From Mucilaginibacter paludis DSM 18603 (lineage in GTDB: Bacteria > Bacteroidota > Bacteroidia > Sphingobacteriales > Sphingobacteriaceae): a stretch of DNA of 64,000 bases. Numbering within the stretch: position 1 is the stretch's first letter; every line of letters starts with the position of its first letter. The stretch spans positions 248,001 to 312,000 of the forward strand of contig NZ_CM001403.1 of the NCBI RefSeq assembly GCF_000166195.2. Direction: 5' to 3'. Below the pieces are notes generated by a model. The model saw only the letters and a program-made list of their open reading frames with translations. It did no database searches and had not been told where the DNA came from. Position numbers and translations under genes: made by a program. Of this stretch, positions 38,982-46,890 are shown piece after piece.

Positions 38982-39121
38982 CATAACTTATTGATAATTA
39001 ATAGTTTAAATAGATTTTGATACGCTTAATGCGCAATTGCTGTAAAGTGTAAAATGCTGATATTGCAGGGTATTTGAAGTAATTTAAAACCCAGGACATA
39101 ACTTATTGATACGCTTAATGA
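38982..39121 (-). promoter_or_regulatory. Two sets of direct repeats upstream of the susC operon
   Basis: ACATAACTTATTGATA occurs at 38982-38997 and 39097-39112, and TTGATACGCTTAATG at 39018-39032 and 39107-39121; in the distal copy the two motifs overlap. They lie 220-360 bases upstream of the susC ATG in a 480-bp non-coding region. Exact 15-16-base repeats in such a place are likely regulator-binding sites, or the remains of a short duplication. The neighbouring 7TM DNA-binding protein would be a candidate regulator. Confidence 0.5.
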
Positions 39122-39172
39122 ACAACAACTTTTTGTTACATTTAAGGCCCAAAAGCCTGTTTAACGACAAAG

Positions 39173-39207
39173 AAAAAGCCTCTTAGGACAACCAAGAGGC
39201 CATTTTT
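39173..39207 (-). terminator. Terminator of the 7TM regulator gene
   Basis: GCCTCTTAGG (39178-39187) and CCAAGAGGC (39192-39200) form a GC-rich stem with one bulge and a 4-base loop. On the minus strand it is followed by TTTTTCTTTG, a T run, 48 bases after the stop at 39248; on the plus strand it is followed by CATTTTT, so it may work both ways. Confidence 0.8.
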
Positions 39208-39247
39208 GATCATCAACGGAACTAAATTGAGGCGAGTTAAACCACGA

Positions 39248-41179
39248 TTATGCGTGAGACGGATTTTGCTGTTCCAGAATGAGTGAACTCCAGCCTGATT
39301 TACCCGCGCCTTTCCACTCTTTTTTACGCTCAAACATTACTTTCTTTACACGGATAGAATACGACCAGCATGTACTTTGCCTGATGTCTAATTTCTCTGA
39401 AAGCTTATGTGATGAGATGGTGCCCTTGCTGGTGTACATCAGGTACACCAGGTAAAAGGCTTTATTAATAGGGATACGATTATTTTTAAATATGGTATTA
39501 AACAATACCGATTCTTCATAACTGCATTTTGTACAGCGGCGGCTATAGGCAATGCGGCCGCCACAATAGATCTCGTTACCACATTTGATGCATTTGTATC
39601 CCGACCGCCATTTTAAGTCCGAAAGAAACTTGTAGCAGGATTCCTGGTCGGGATATTTCAGGCTAAATTCTTCAAAACTGAGCTCTGTCGACATTACCCT
39701 GGCATTGGTTACGGTTTCGATGTTGGTTTTAAGATTTACATTATCCTTTTCGAGCAACACGTTCATCCTCGAAATTTCTTCGGATTGTTTTTCAAGAAGT
39801 ATATTTTTACTATGCAACTCCTCGTTTTGAGCTTCTATAATGGCCGATTTTTCAAATACCTCGGACGATTTTAAAACAACCTCTTTGGTTCGTCTTTCAA
39901 CCTGTATTTCCAGCTCTTTGTTAATAGAATCTTTGAGGGCCACATTCAAGGCCATTTGCTGCATTATTTTCTGCTGGGCTTTTTCTTTCTTATGCTTTAA
40001 AATACGAACCTGGTCGCCAATGGCAAAGGACAGAAATACCATCTCGAGGATGAAGCTGAACCCCAGGCTATAATGCCCCAAAGCCCCGGGAACAAACCTG
40101 GTATAACCCAGGATAAATAAAACCTTAATAATAAATCCGTTAAACAAAAAAGCATAGCCCAGTACAAAGAAACGGGCCGGCCTGAAGCCCCTGTACCAGA
40201 TATAAATACCCGTAAAAAAGGCAGCGCTCAGCGGCACAAACTCAATAAATTTGTAATAAAAAAAAGCTTGATTGTAAAACAGGCATAACAGGAAAAACGC
40301 CGTTCGCAAGGCGATGATTACCTTGATAGCTACGTTAAAATGGGGCGCCTTAGTTTTAACATGAAGCAGTTCTTTGGTAAAGATTAAACCAAACACGCTC
40401 AGGGCATACAGAGGCACTCCAAATGCGTACTCGTTCCACGAGGGGTAATTTGGCCATAAATATTGGAATGCTATCCCATCGACAGACATTTCGTACAGCC
40501 CCACACTCAGTATATACAACACATAAAAAAGATATTGCCGCCTTCGCACAGCAATAAACATCAGCAGGTTATGAAAGCTGAAGATCAATATCATCCCATA
40601 AAAAAAACCGAACGTTAAATATTCGGTAAGCGCATATTGGATAAATCTTGCAATGGTGCGGTATACAATAATAATATTGGCATTCTGGCTGGATTTTACC
40701 CTGAAATAATAAAGATGCTCGCCCTGTAAGGCAACATTTGCCGGAAACTCAAAATTTTTATGCTGATATAAACGCTTTGAAAAATCAAACTTAGCCCCTT
40801 CTTTCTGCATTAAAAACTTGCCCTTACCATCTGGCAAATAAGCAACAATATCATCAATAGTTTGATCAAAAAATTCGAAGATCCCTTTTTCAGGGTTCTG
40901 CAGGTTCACTTTAATGCGGTACCAGTAAACCGATTTTACGTGATAGTTAATACCGTAATAATCTTTTGGAACCAGGTATTTTTTACTGTAACCGGGGCTG
41001 CTTACCTGTTCTATCGTTAAATTGCCGCCTGGGTCTTCAATAAATTCAACCTCGCCCGAATGGAAAATATGCTCATCAGTATTCTGCTTAATTTGAACAG
41101 CGTTTTGAGCATGTAAACTAAATCCAATGGCAAAAAATAAAACCGTAAAAAATGTGCGGATACAGTTTTTTAAATACAT
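39248..41179 (-). CDS. 7TM-DISM receptor fused to IS1595-type transposase zinc ribbon and HTH
   Basis: 643 residues. Signal peptide (FFTVLFFAIGFSLHAQ); a periplasmic 7TMR-DISM extracellular domain (about 30-180, with YWYRIKVNLQNP and YYFRVKSS); seven hydrophobic segments (about 185-400); a coiled coil (about 405-495, EKAQQKIMQQMALNVALKDS onward). The C-terminal 148 residues match the N-terminal part of IS1595-family transposases: FEEFSLKYPDQESCYKFL, a zinc ribbon with CIKC (Cys530, Cys533) and CTKC (Cys549, Cys552), NTIFKNNRIPINKAFYLVYL, and a winged HTH (TISSHKLSEKLDIRQSTCWS). The DDE nuclease domain is absent. I infer a membrane-bound sensor whose output is DNA binding, possibly regulating the CAZyme operons around it. 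It could also be released by proteolysis. Confidence 0.82.
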   Translation of the reverse strand: MYLKNCIRTFFTVLFFAIGFSLHAQNAVQIKQNTDEHIFHSGEVEFIEDPGGNLTIEQVSSPGYSKKYLVPKDYYGINYHVKSVYWYRIKVNLQNPEKGIFEFFDQTIDDIVAYLPDGKGKFLMQKEGAKFDFSKRLYQHKNFEFPANVALQGEHLYYFRVKSSQNANIIIVYRTIARFIQYALTEYLTFGFFYGMILIFSFHNLLMFIAVRRRQYLFYVLYILSVGLYEMSVDGIAFQYLWPNYPSWNEYAFGVPLYALSVFGLIFTKELLHVKTKAPHFNVAIKVIIALRTAFFLLCLFYNQAFFYYKFIEFVPLSAAFFTGIYIWYRGFRPARFFVLGYAFLFNGFIIKVLFILGYTRFVPGALGHYSLGFSFILEMVFLSFAIGDQVRILKHKKEKAQQKIMQQMALNVALKDSINKELEIQVERRTKEVVLKSSEVFEKSAIIEAQNEELHSKNILLEKQSEEISRMNVLLEKDNVNLKTNIETVTNARVMSTELSFEEFSLKYPDQESCYKFLSDLKWRSGYKCIKCGNEIYCGGRIAYSRRCTKCSYEESVLFNTIFKNNRIPINKAFYLVYLMYTSKGTISSHKLSEKLDIRQSTCWSYSIRVKKVMFERKKEWKGAGKSGWSSLILEQQNPSHA

Positions 41180-41387
41180 GGCAATAACAGGAGTATATGG
41201 TTATAACTGGAGGCCGCAAATATAGCTATAAACAATTCAGTATGATAATTGGATAATATCAAATTCAATCAACAAGGTATTAATCTGGGCCGCCTGCTGA
41301 ATACCCCGTTCCTCGCACGATCATTTATATACTGATGATCAGAGATACAGCCCCATATCAATTAACAAACTGATATTAAATCAATAA

Positions 41388-42593
41388 TTATATCTTACCC
41401 CGTTCTTTAATATGTTTTTGGCGCAATAATGCTTCGAGGTAATAATAATCGGCATAACTGATGGGGACATCTATTTCGCTGTTAGCAGGTTTATGGCCGG
41501 TACTGTGCAATAATATAAAGCCCCGGTGTTCACCTATTTTTGAGGTGTATTTTGAGGTAAGCGTTTTGATGATGGCATCTGCCTTGGCCCTGTATAACTT
41601 ACCATTGGGGCTAAAAGTACTTAACTCATACAAGGCCGAAGCCATAACCGCCGCCGCCGAAGCATCGCGTGGCTCATCCGGAATGGCCGGTGCATTTAAA
41701 TCCCAGTAGGGAACCATATCTTTAGGCAGGTTGGGGTTATCCAAAATAAAACGGGCTACTTTTTCGGCCTGGTGCAGGTAGGCTTTATTTTTTGTTTCGC
41801 GATAGCACATGGTGAAACCATAAAGTGCCCAACCCTGGCCACGCGCCCACGACGATTCGTCGGAATAGCCCTGGTGCGTTTGTTTATGTAAAACTTTGCC
41901 TGTTTCAGGGTCGTAATCTACAACATGGTAACAGCTATAATCGGCCCTGAAATGATTTTTAAGGGTTGTATTGGCGTGCGATACCGCAATTTTATAAAAC
42001 GACGAATCGCCGCTGAACCTCGTAGCGTTAAAAAGCAGTTCAAGGTTTAACATATTATCAATAATAACCGGGTATTTCCACTCCTTACGGCCATCCCACG
42101 ATTTAATACAACCAACAACAGGATTAAAGCGGGTAGATAGTGTTTTTGCCGCCTGGATAATCACCTCTTTATAATGCTCATCATGAGTTAAACGGTAGCC
42201 GTTGCCAAAGCTGCAATAAACTTTAAAGCCCACATCGTGCGATGTCCGGTCCATTTTTTCGGGCTCAATGTTAGCCGTGTATGTTTTTGCCTCCTCAAGC
42301 CATTTCTTATCGTTGCTGTACTCGTACAAGTACCAAAGCTCGCCCGGAAAAAATCCGCTCACCCAATCTTTTGAAGGGATCAGCACCAACTCACCCGTAT
42401 GGGTTTCGGTACGCGGGGATACCATGTTGGCCTTTGTGGCCGGGTTATTCCTGGCGCTCGCAGTTTCCTTCAGAAGCAACTCTGTCTGCTTTTCGGCTAT
42501 GGCGAATCCTTTTGCCACATCAGTATTTTGGGCGGATACAGTCAGCCTGCATATCAGCAGCATCAAACATAAACAGATGTATTTGTTTTTCAT
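41388..42593 (-). CDS. Glycoside hydrolase family 88 (unsaturated glucuronyl hydrolase)
   Basis: 401 residues: signal peptide (YICLCLMLLICRLTVSAQ), then an (alpha/alpha)6 barrel with WVSGFFPGELWYLYEY, TSHDVGFKVYCSFGNGYRLT, IIDNMLNLELLFNA (a catalytic Asp), DESSWARGQGWALYGFTMCY and DASAAAVMASALYELS. This is the GH88/GH105 pattern; the DESSWARGQGWALYG and MLNLELL blocks favour GH88. Such enzymes remove the 4,5-unsaturated uronic acid left by a polysaccharide lyase, and a lyase is encoded 86 bases upstream in the same operon. Confidence 0.9.
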   Translation of the reverse strand: MKNKYICLCLMLLICRLTVSAQNTDVAKGFAIAEKQTELLLKETASARNNPATKANMVSPRTETHTGELVLIPSKDWVSGFFPGELWYLYEYSNDKKWLEEAKTYTANIEPEKMDRTSHDVGFKVYCSFGNGYRLTHDEHYKEVIIQAAKTLSTRFNPVVGCIKSWDGRKEWKYPVIIDNMLNLELLFNATRFSGDSSFYKIAVSHANTTLKNHFRADYSCYHVVDYDPETGKVLHKQTHQGYSDESSWARGQGWALYGFTMCYRETKNKAYLHQAEKVARFILDNPNLPKDMVPYWDLNAPAIPDEPRDASAAAVMASALYELSTFSPNGKLYRAKADAIIKTLTSKYTSKIGEHRGFILLHSTGHKPANSEIDVPISYADYYYLEALLRQKHIKERGKI

Positions 42594-42679
42594 TATAGTA
42601 ATTTATTAAAAGGATTTGGGTTTAAAATCAACTTAAAAACATAAAATACATTAATACAATTATTTAGCAAAGCAGCTAT

Positions 42680-43858
42680 TTATTGTACCCATATTAAAGG
42701 GTGCCGTACCGGCAAATTCCTGATCACTTCTTCCTCCCCCGGATTATGATCCAACTTTTGCCACGTTTTTAGCCATTCGGTACGGTGATAGGCCATTGCA
42801 CCAAATACCAATGATGGTTGCGCCACTGGCCAATTTTGCCAGTACATCACATCATGCGCAAAGGGCCATTTGGTTTTATCGGCCAGGTAAGGGTATAAAT
42901 AAGCTATCCCTTTTTTAACGGAGCGGCCATCGGCAGTTTGGTATTCCCAAAGGTTATTACCGGGGGTTGATAAAATCTGGCAAAGCGTAGCAAAAGCATC
43001 AAGGCAAAAAATAGAATAGCCAAATGGCTTAGTACGCTTTAACTCAAGGGGCAAACTGCCATCGGGCGCCATCTGGGTAGGAAGCAATACTGTTTTGAAA
43101 CGGTTACTGCAAGAATCCAACAGGGCCTGGTTATGCGTAAAGCGGGCAAAGCAAGCAACCTGCATTACCCAACAGGTGCCGTGATTATTTTTTGCAGCTT
43201 TCTCTTCGGCGCCGTTTTTACTGGTATTGAGCCAGGCCAGGTATTGAGCAAACCAATTGCGCACCCCGGCTGCCAGTTTTTTATCCATTTGGGGCGCATT
43301 TTCCATCGCCATCAGGCCCTGCACAACTTCCATCAGTTGTATGGTATCGATAATGCCTATACCACGCCCTACCGTTATCCCTTGTATGGCCTGGGCATAT
43401 TGCAGGTTGGCATTCATCATCGTTTCCGGATCAATAAACCAGGCCCTGAGATGGACAAGCGCTTGCTTTACAAATTTTCCGTCATGAGAAAGTTGATAAG
43501 CCGACGCCAGCGCGCCGATGATCCGGCTAAACCGGATCATGGCTAAACGATGGGCTACAAAATTATCTGGGTTGGTTAATCCATCTTTCTGAATATATGG
43601 CCCACCGGGATTTTTCGGATCGGGCCACCAATAATCGCCTTCCGAATAAAAATCGTGCTTATTGCCCGCGCTCCGGCTGCAGGTTTGTGCTGTAACGGTT
43701 ACAGGCTCTTGCTGCATAGCCCAGGCGGCCTCCTCCATAATCTGGCTGCGCAGGGTTAAAGTGATCCTGTTCTTAAAATCCGGTTCGTCAAAACGATGTG
43801 ACGAAGGCATTTTAAGCAAAGGCATACTCAGTAACAGAACCATGCATAAACTTTTCAT
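42680..43858 (-). CDS. Alginate-lyase-domain polysaccharide lyase
   Basis: 392 residues with a short signal peptide (KSLCMVLLLSMPLLKM). The alginate_lyase (PF05426-like) features are SEGDYWWPDPKNPGGPYI, KAAKNNHGTCWVMQVACFAR (the NNHGT active-site block) and DGSLPLELKRTKPFGYSIFC. Families with this domain cleave uronic-acid-containing polysaccharides (alginate, glucuronan and others) by beta-elimination; the substrate here is not determined. It is followed by GH88 and preceded by GH2, forming a three-gene operon with consistent logic: lyase, then unsaturated uronide removal. Confidence 0.85.
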   Translation of the reverse strand: MKSLCMVLLLSMPLLKMPSSHRFDEPDFKNRITLTLRSQIMEEAAWAMQQEPVTVTAQTCSRSAGNKHDFYSEGDYWWPDPKNPGGPYIQKDGLTNPDNFVAHRLAMIRFSRIIGALASAYQLSHDGKFVKQALVHLRAWFIDPETMMNANLQYAQAIQGITVGRGIGIIDTIQLMEVVQGLMAMENAPQMDKKLAAGVRNWFAQYLAWLNTSKNGAEEKAAKNNHGTCWVMQVACFARFTHNQALLDSCSNRFKTVLLPTQMAPDGSLPLELKRTKPFGYSIFCLDAFATLCQILSTPGNNLWEYQTADGRSVKKGIAYLYPYLADKTKWPFAHDVMYWQNWPVAQPSLVFGAMAYHRTEWLKTWQKLDHNPGEEEVIRNLPVRHPLIWVQ

Positions 43859-43891
43859 CGTATTTATTACAACAGGTGTATCATTTTATAA

Positions 43892-46381
43892 TTAAAGATC
43901 AAGAAACACGCTTGGCAAACCAGGTGACTGTACGCCCACAACACTTTTACCTTTATTACTTTCAACACGAATAATGGCTCTCCCGTTATAAGCCTGCACC
44001 TTTCGGGATCCGCTGGATGTTCCCAGATCATCTATCAGCCGTCCATCACCCGCTAACGAGAAATTGATCCAGTTTGCGGCATCCAGGCACTGCACCTGGT
44101 TATCGTCTATGATCTTTACCTGTACAGTAGCTACACCGTTTTCTTCACCTAATTTTTCCAATACCAATTTAGCTGGCTTGCTCCATTTATCGGTTTGGTA
44201 AACCTGGCTTATCTCGTCTTTAATTATCGTTTTTCCTTTTTTGGCAATTACCTTAATGTTGTTTTCTCCCTTGTTAAATACAACCAGCCAATGTAAACCT
44301 GCCGCCGGAAAATCCTGGCTGTTTCGCTTTTTGGTACCATAGCTTTTGCCATTTACCCAAAGTTCGGCTTCATCACAGTTGGAGTATACTTTCACCATTT
44401 TTTGTTCCCCTTCGTTACCCCAACGCACCGGCCAGGTGTGCCCGTAAATGTGGGCCATGGGCTTATCTGCCCAGTAAGACTGAAATACGTAATAGGCTTC
44501 TTTGGGCCTCATATCGTGCTCCACAACGCCCTTCTGGTTAATGTAAGGTATTGGGTTCTCCGGCCTGACGGGCGTGGCAAAATCTTTAAAAGTCCAAAAA
44601 GCTGTACCGGTTAACCAGGGCATTTTTTCCTGCTCCTTTAAATGCCAGTCAAATAGGTCGCAGATATAGCTTTCACTCCAGTCGCCATCCCTCGAAACCC
44701 GGGCGTCGCCGCCATGCAAATTGGCATCGCCGGCGCGCTCATCAGCACCTTTGCCAGCGCTTATTTTGGGTAGGCCCTGGTAGGGATCTTCGGCGTGGCG
44801 CATAGCATGGCTATCTCCTCCCCACTCAATATGAATAAAATGCTTTACGCTTTTAAACTCCGTTTGGCTTACGCTTTGGTATTCGCTGTAAACACCCCGG
44901 TACCATCCCGCCCATATTGATGGCGAATAAACATCCACGATATCCTTACAAAAATCACAACGCCGGATGGCCGTTTTACGGGATGGATCAAGGCGATGCG
45001 CCAGGTTGTTCTGCTGCTGCATAAAGGCGCGGATCTTTTGTTTGTCAAACTCCTGGAAATCGCCATCCCAATCATTCTCATTGCCTAATCCCCAGATGAT
45101 GACCGACGGATGATTATAATGCTGCTCTATCATGTTGGTGAGCATGCTCCGGGCCTGGCCCTGATAAACCTCGCCACCTAAACCACCGCGACACCAGGGC
45201 TCTTCCTCCCAAACCAGTATGCCCAGGCTATCGCATAAGTTCAACACAATACGGGATTGCTGATAATGGCCAAGGCGGATAAAGTTGGCACCCATGTTTT
45301 TAATCATTTGCATCTCTGTGCGCAGCATGTCTTCTGTCAGCGCGGCTGCAACTCCGGCCTGGTCATCATGCCGGTGAGTTCCGTTTAATAGCAAGCGTTT
45401 ACCATTCAGCATAAACGGACCGTTATCTGCAAATTCAAAATTGCGGAAACCAATTTTTTCAGTTTGCTTAAAAATGCCATCAGGTGTGGAAACAGTAACT
45501 TCCACCGTATATCGTAATGGTTTTGAAGGCGACCACAATTGCGGTTTATCAATGGTAAATAAGCCGATTGCTTCATCATTGTTTAAGGATGTTAATTGAG
45601 TATCGCTGTGGCGGATGTTTTTTCCTTGCGGATCAATAATAACCACATTAGCATTAGCCCCGGCTATTGATTGCGGGTTATAAAAACGCGCCTTAATACT
45701 CAGCCGCCCGCTTTTTCCTTCGCTGTCAACTTCCGCTGAAGCGAATACCTTATCGAGCGATAAGGCCGGTGTGTAAACTAAATTAAGATAGCGGTAGATA
45801 CCGCCATAAACGCAAAAATCGGATAAGCGCGAAGGGATACTTTCCAGATCACGGCTGTTATCGCAACGGATCTCGATCGGTATTTTTCCTTTAAATTGCT
45901 TTTTAAAAACAGGGTTTTGTTTAAAATCGGCCACAGCATTTGTAATATCAACCGTCCACTCATCATAACCACCTAAATGTGAGCCTACTTTTACGTTGTA
46001 AACATAAACGTCTGTTTTTTGTCCGGCGCCTTCAAAATGCAAAATTGTACGCCCCTGTGGATACGGGTTTGCGATATCCAATTGAGTGCGGTACCAGCCC
46101 GGCCCCTGGTAGTAATTACCGGATGGGTCTACCGCATCTCGCGCGTTAAAGCAATGTGGTGTGTTAACTGCCTGCCATAGGGGTACACTCTCCGGGTTAC
46201 CGGCGGTAACGGGCCTTAAAGCCTCCCAAATGCCGCCAATATCCTGCTTTAAAAATTCCCAGTTATGATTAAGCCGTACCGACTGTTGCGCCGATAAGTT
46301 ACCGCAAATAAACATCATGAAGAGAACAAGTACAGTTATTTTTTTCACTTGAAAGCGATTGATTTGATATCCACAAAGCAC
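43892..46381 (-). CDS. Glycoside hydrolase family 2 enzyme
   Basis: 829 residues with signal peptide (KKITVLVLFMMFICGNLSAQ), GH2 sugar-binding domain (HFEGAGQKTDVYVYNVKVGS), Ig-like domain (FTIDKPQLWSPSKPLRYTVE), TIM barrel with acid/base Glu435 (IIWGLGNENDW) and a likely nucleophile Glu519 (HFIHIEWGGDSHAM), and a C-terminal GH2/DUF4982-like region (VYSNCDEAELWVNGKSYGTK). Only modestly similar to the other GH2 enzyme of the window, so specificity probably differs. First gene of the GH2-lyase-GH88 operon. A GTG at 46348 is an alternative start that gives a tighter signal peptide. Confidence 0.9.
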   Translation of the reverse strand: MLCGYQINRFQVKKITVLVLFMMFICGNLSAQQSVRLNHNWEFLKQDIGGIWEALRPVTAGNPESVPLWQAVNTPHCFNARDAVDPSGNYYQGPGWYRTQLDIANPYPQGRTILHFEGAGQKTDVYVYNVKVGSHLGGYDEWTVDITNAVADFKQNPVFKKQFKGKIPIEIRCDNSRDLESIPSRLSDFCVYGGIYRYLNLVYTPALSLDKVFASAEVDSEGKSGRLSIKARFYNPQSIAGANANVVIIDPQGKNIRHSDTQLTSLNNDEAIGLFTIDKPQLWSPSKPLRYTVEVTVSTPDGIFKQTEKIGFRNFEFADNGPFMLNGKRLLLNGTHRHDDQAGVAAALTEDMLRTEMQMIKNMGANFIRLGHYQQSRIVLNLCDSLGILVWEEEPWCRGGLGGEVYQGQARSMLTNMIEQHYNHPSVIIWGLGNENDWDGDFQEFDKQKIRAFMQQQNNLAHRLDPSRKTAIRRCDFCKDIVDVYSPSIWAGWYRGVYSEYQSVSQTEFKSVKHFIHIEWGGDSHAMRHAEDPYQGLPKISAGKGADERAGDANLHGGDARVSRDGDWSESYICDLFDWHLKEQEKMPWLTGTAFWTFKDFATPVRPENPIPYINQKGVVEHDMRPKEAYYVFQSYWADKPMAHIYGHTWPVRWGNEGEQKMVKVYSNCDEAELWVNGKSYGTKKRNSQDFPAAGLHWLVVFNKGENNIKVIAKKGKTIIKDEISQVYQTDKWSKPAKLVLEKLGEENGVATVQVKIIDDNQVQCLDAANWINFSLAGDGRLIDDLGTSSGSRKVQAYNGRAIIRVESNKGKSVVGVQSPGLPSVFLDL

Positions 46382-46890
46382 TTAAAATACCAAATACAGG
46401 CATGATAATTAAACAAAAAAAGTCGAAACGGTTATGTACCCGTTGGAATAAAGGTCCTTGGTTTGCACCCTCCTTTTTGCAACACTTTAACAAATAAGCA
46501 GGTTATAACACCACCTTAACTCCATCCGTATATATACCCAACTAAATTTAGCTTACCGGTTTAATAATTATTTACAAATCACATCAATATTGACAAATAA
46601 ACATTTTTTTTGGTTCGGCTATTATACAATTAAATTGGCATAAAATAAGCATAAAATACTTTTTTAATGAATATACAGCTTAATTATTTTACGACACTTA
46701 TTAACGATGATAGCAACAGGCAAAAACCGATGGCTGCTAAACGTAGCTGTAGACAAATGATGACTGTTTAAACGCGGTAAAAGTTTCTGTATGCCATATT
46801 TTATTAACAGACTATCAATATTTTATACTGTGATTTAAACCATGCTGGTTTTAAAACGTCATATCGGTACATCATCTTAAAAGCATTGTT
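46382..46890. other. Divergent AT-rich promoter region
   Basis: 509 bases between the minus-strand GH2 operon and the plus-strand DUF1800 gene. Very AT-rich, with CATAAAATAAG / CATAAAATAC direct steps near 46640 but no clear inverted repeat. No protein, RNA or dispersed repeat is recognised. The sequences of the susC upstream direct repeats do not occur here. Confidence 0.4.
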
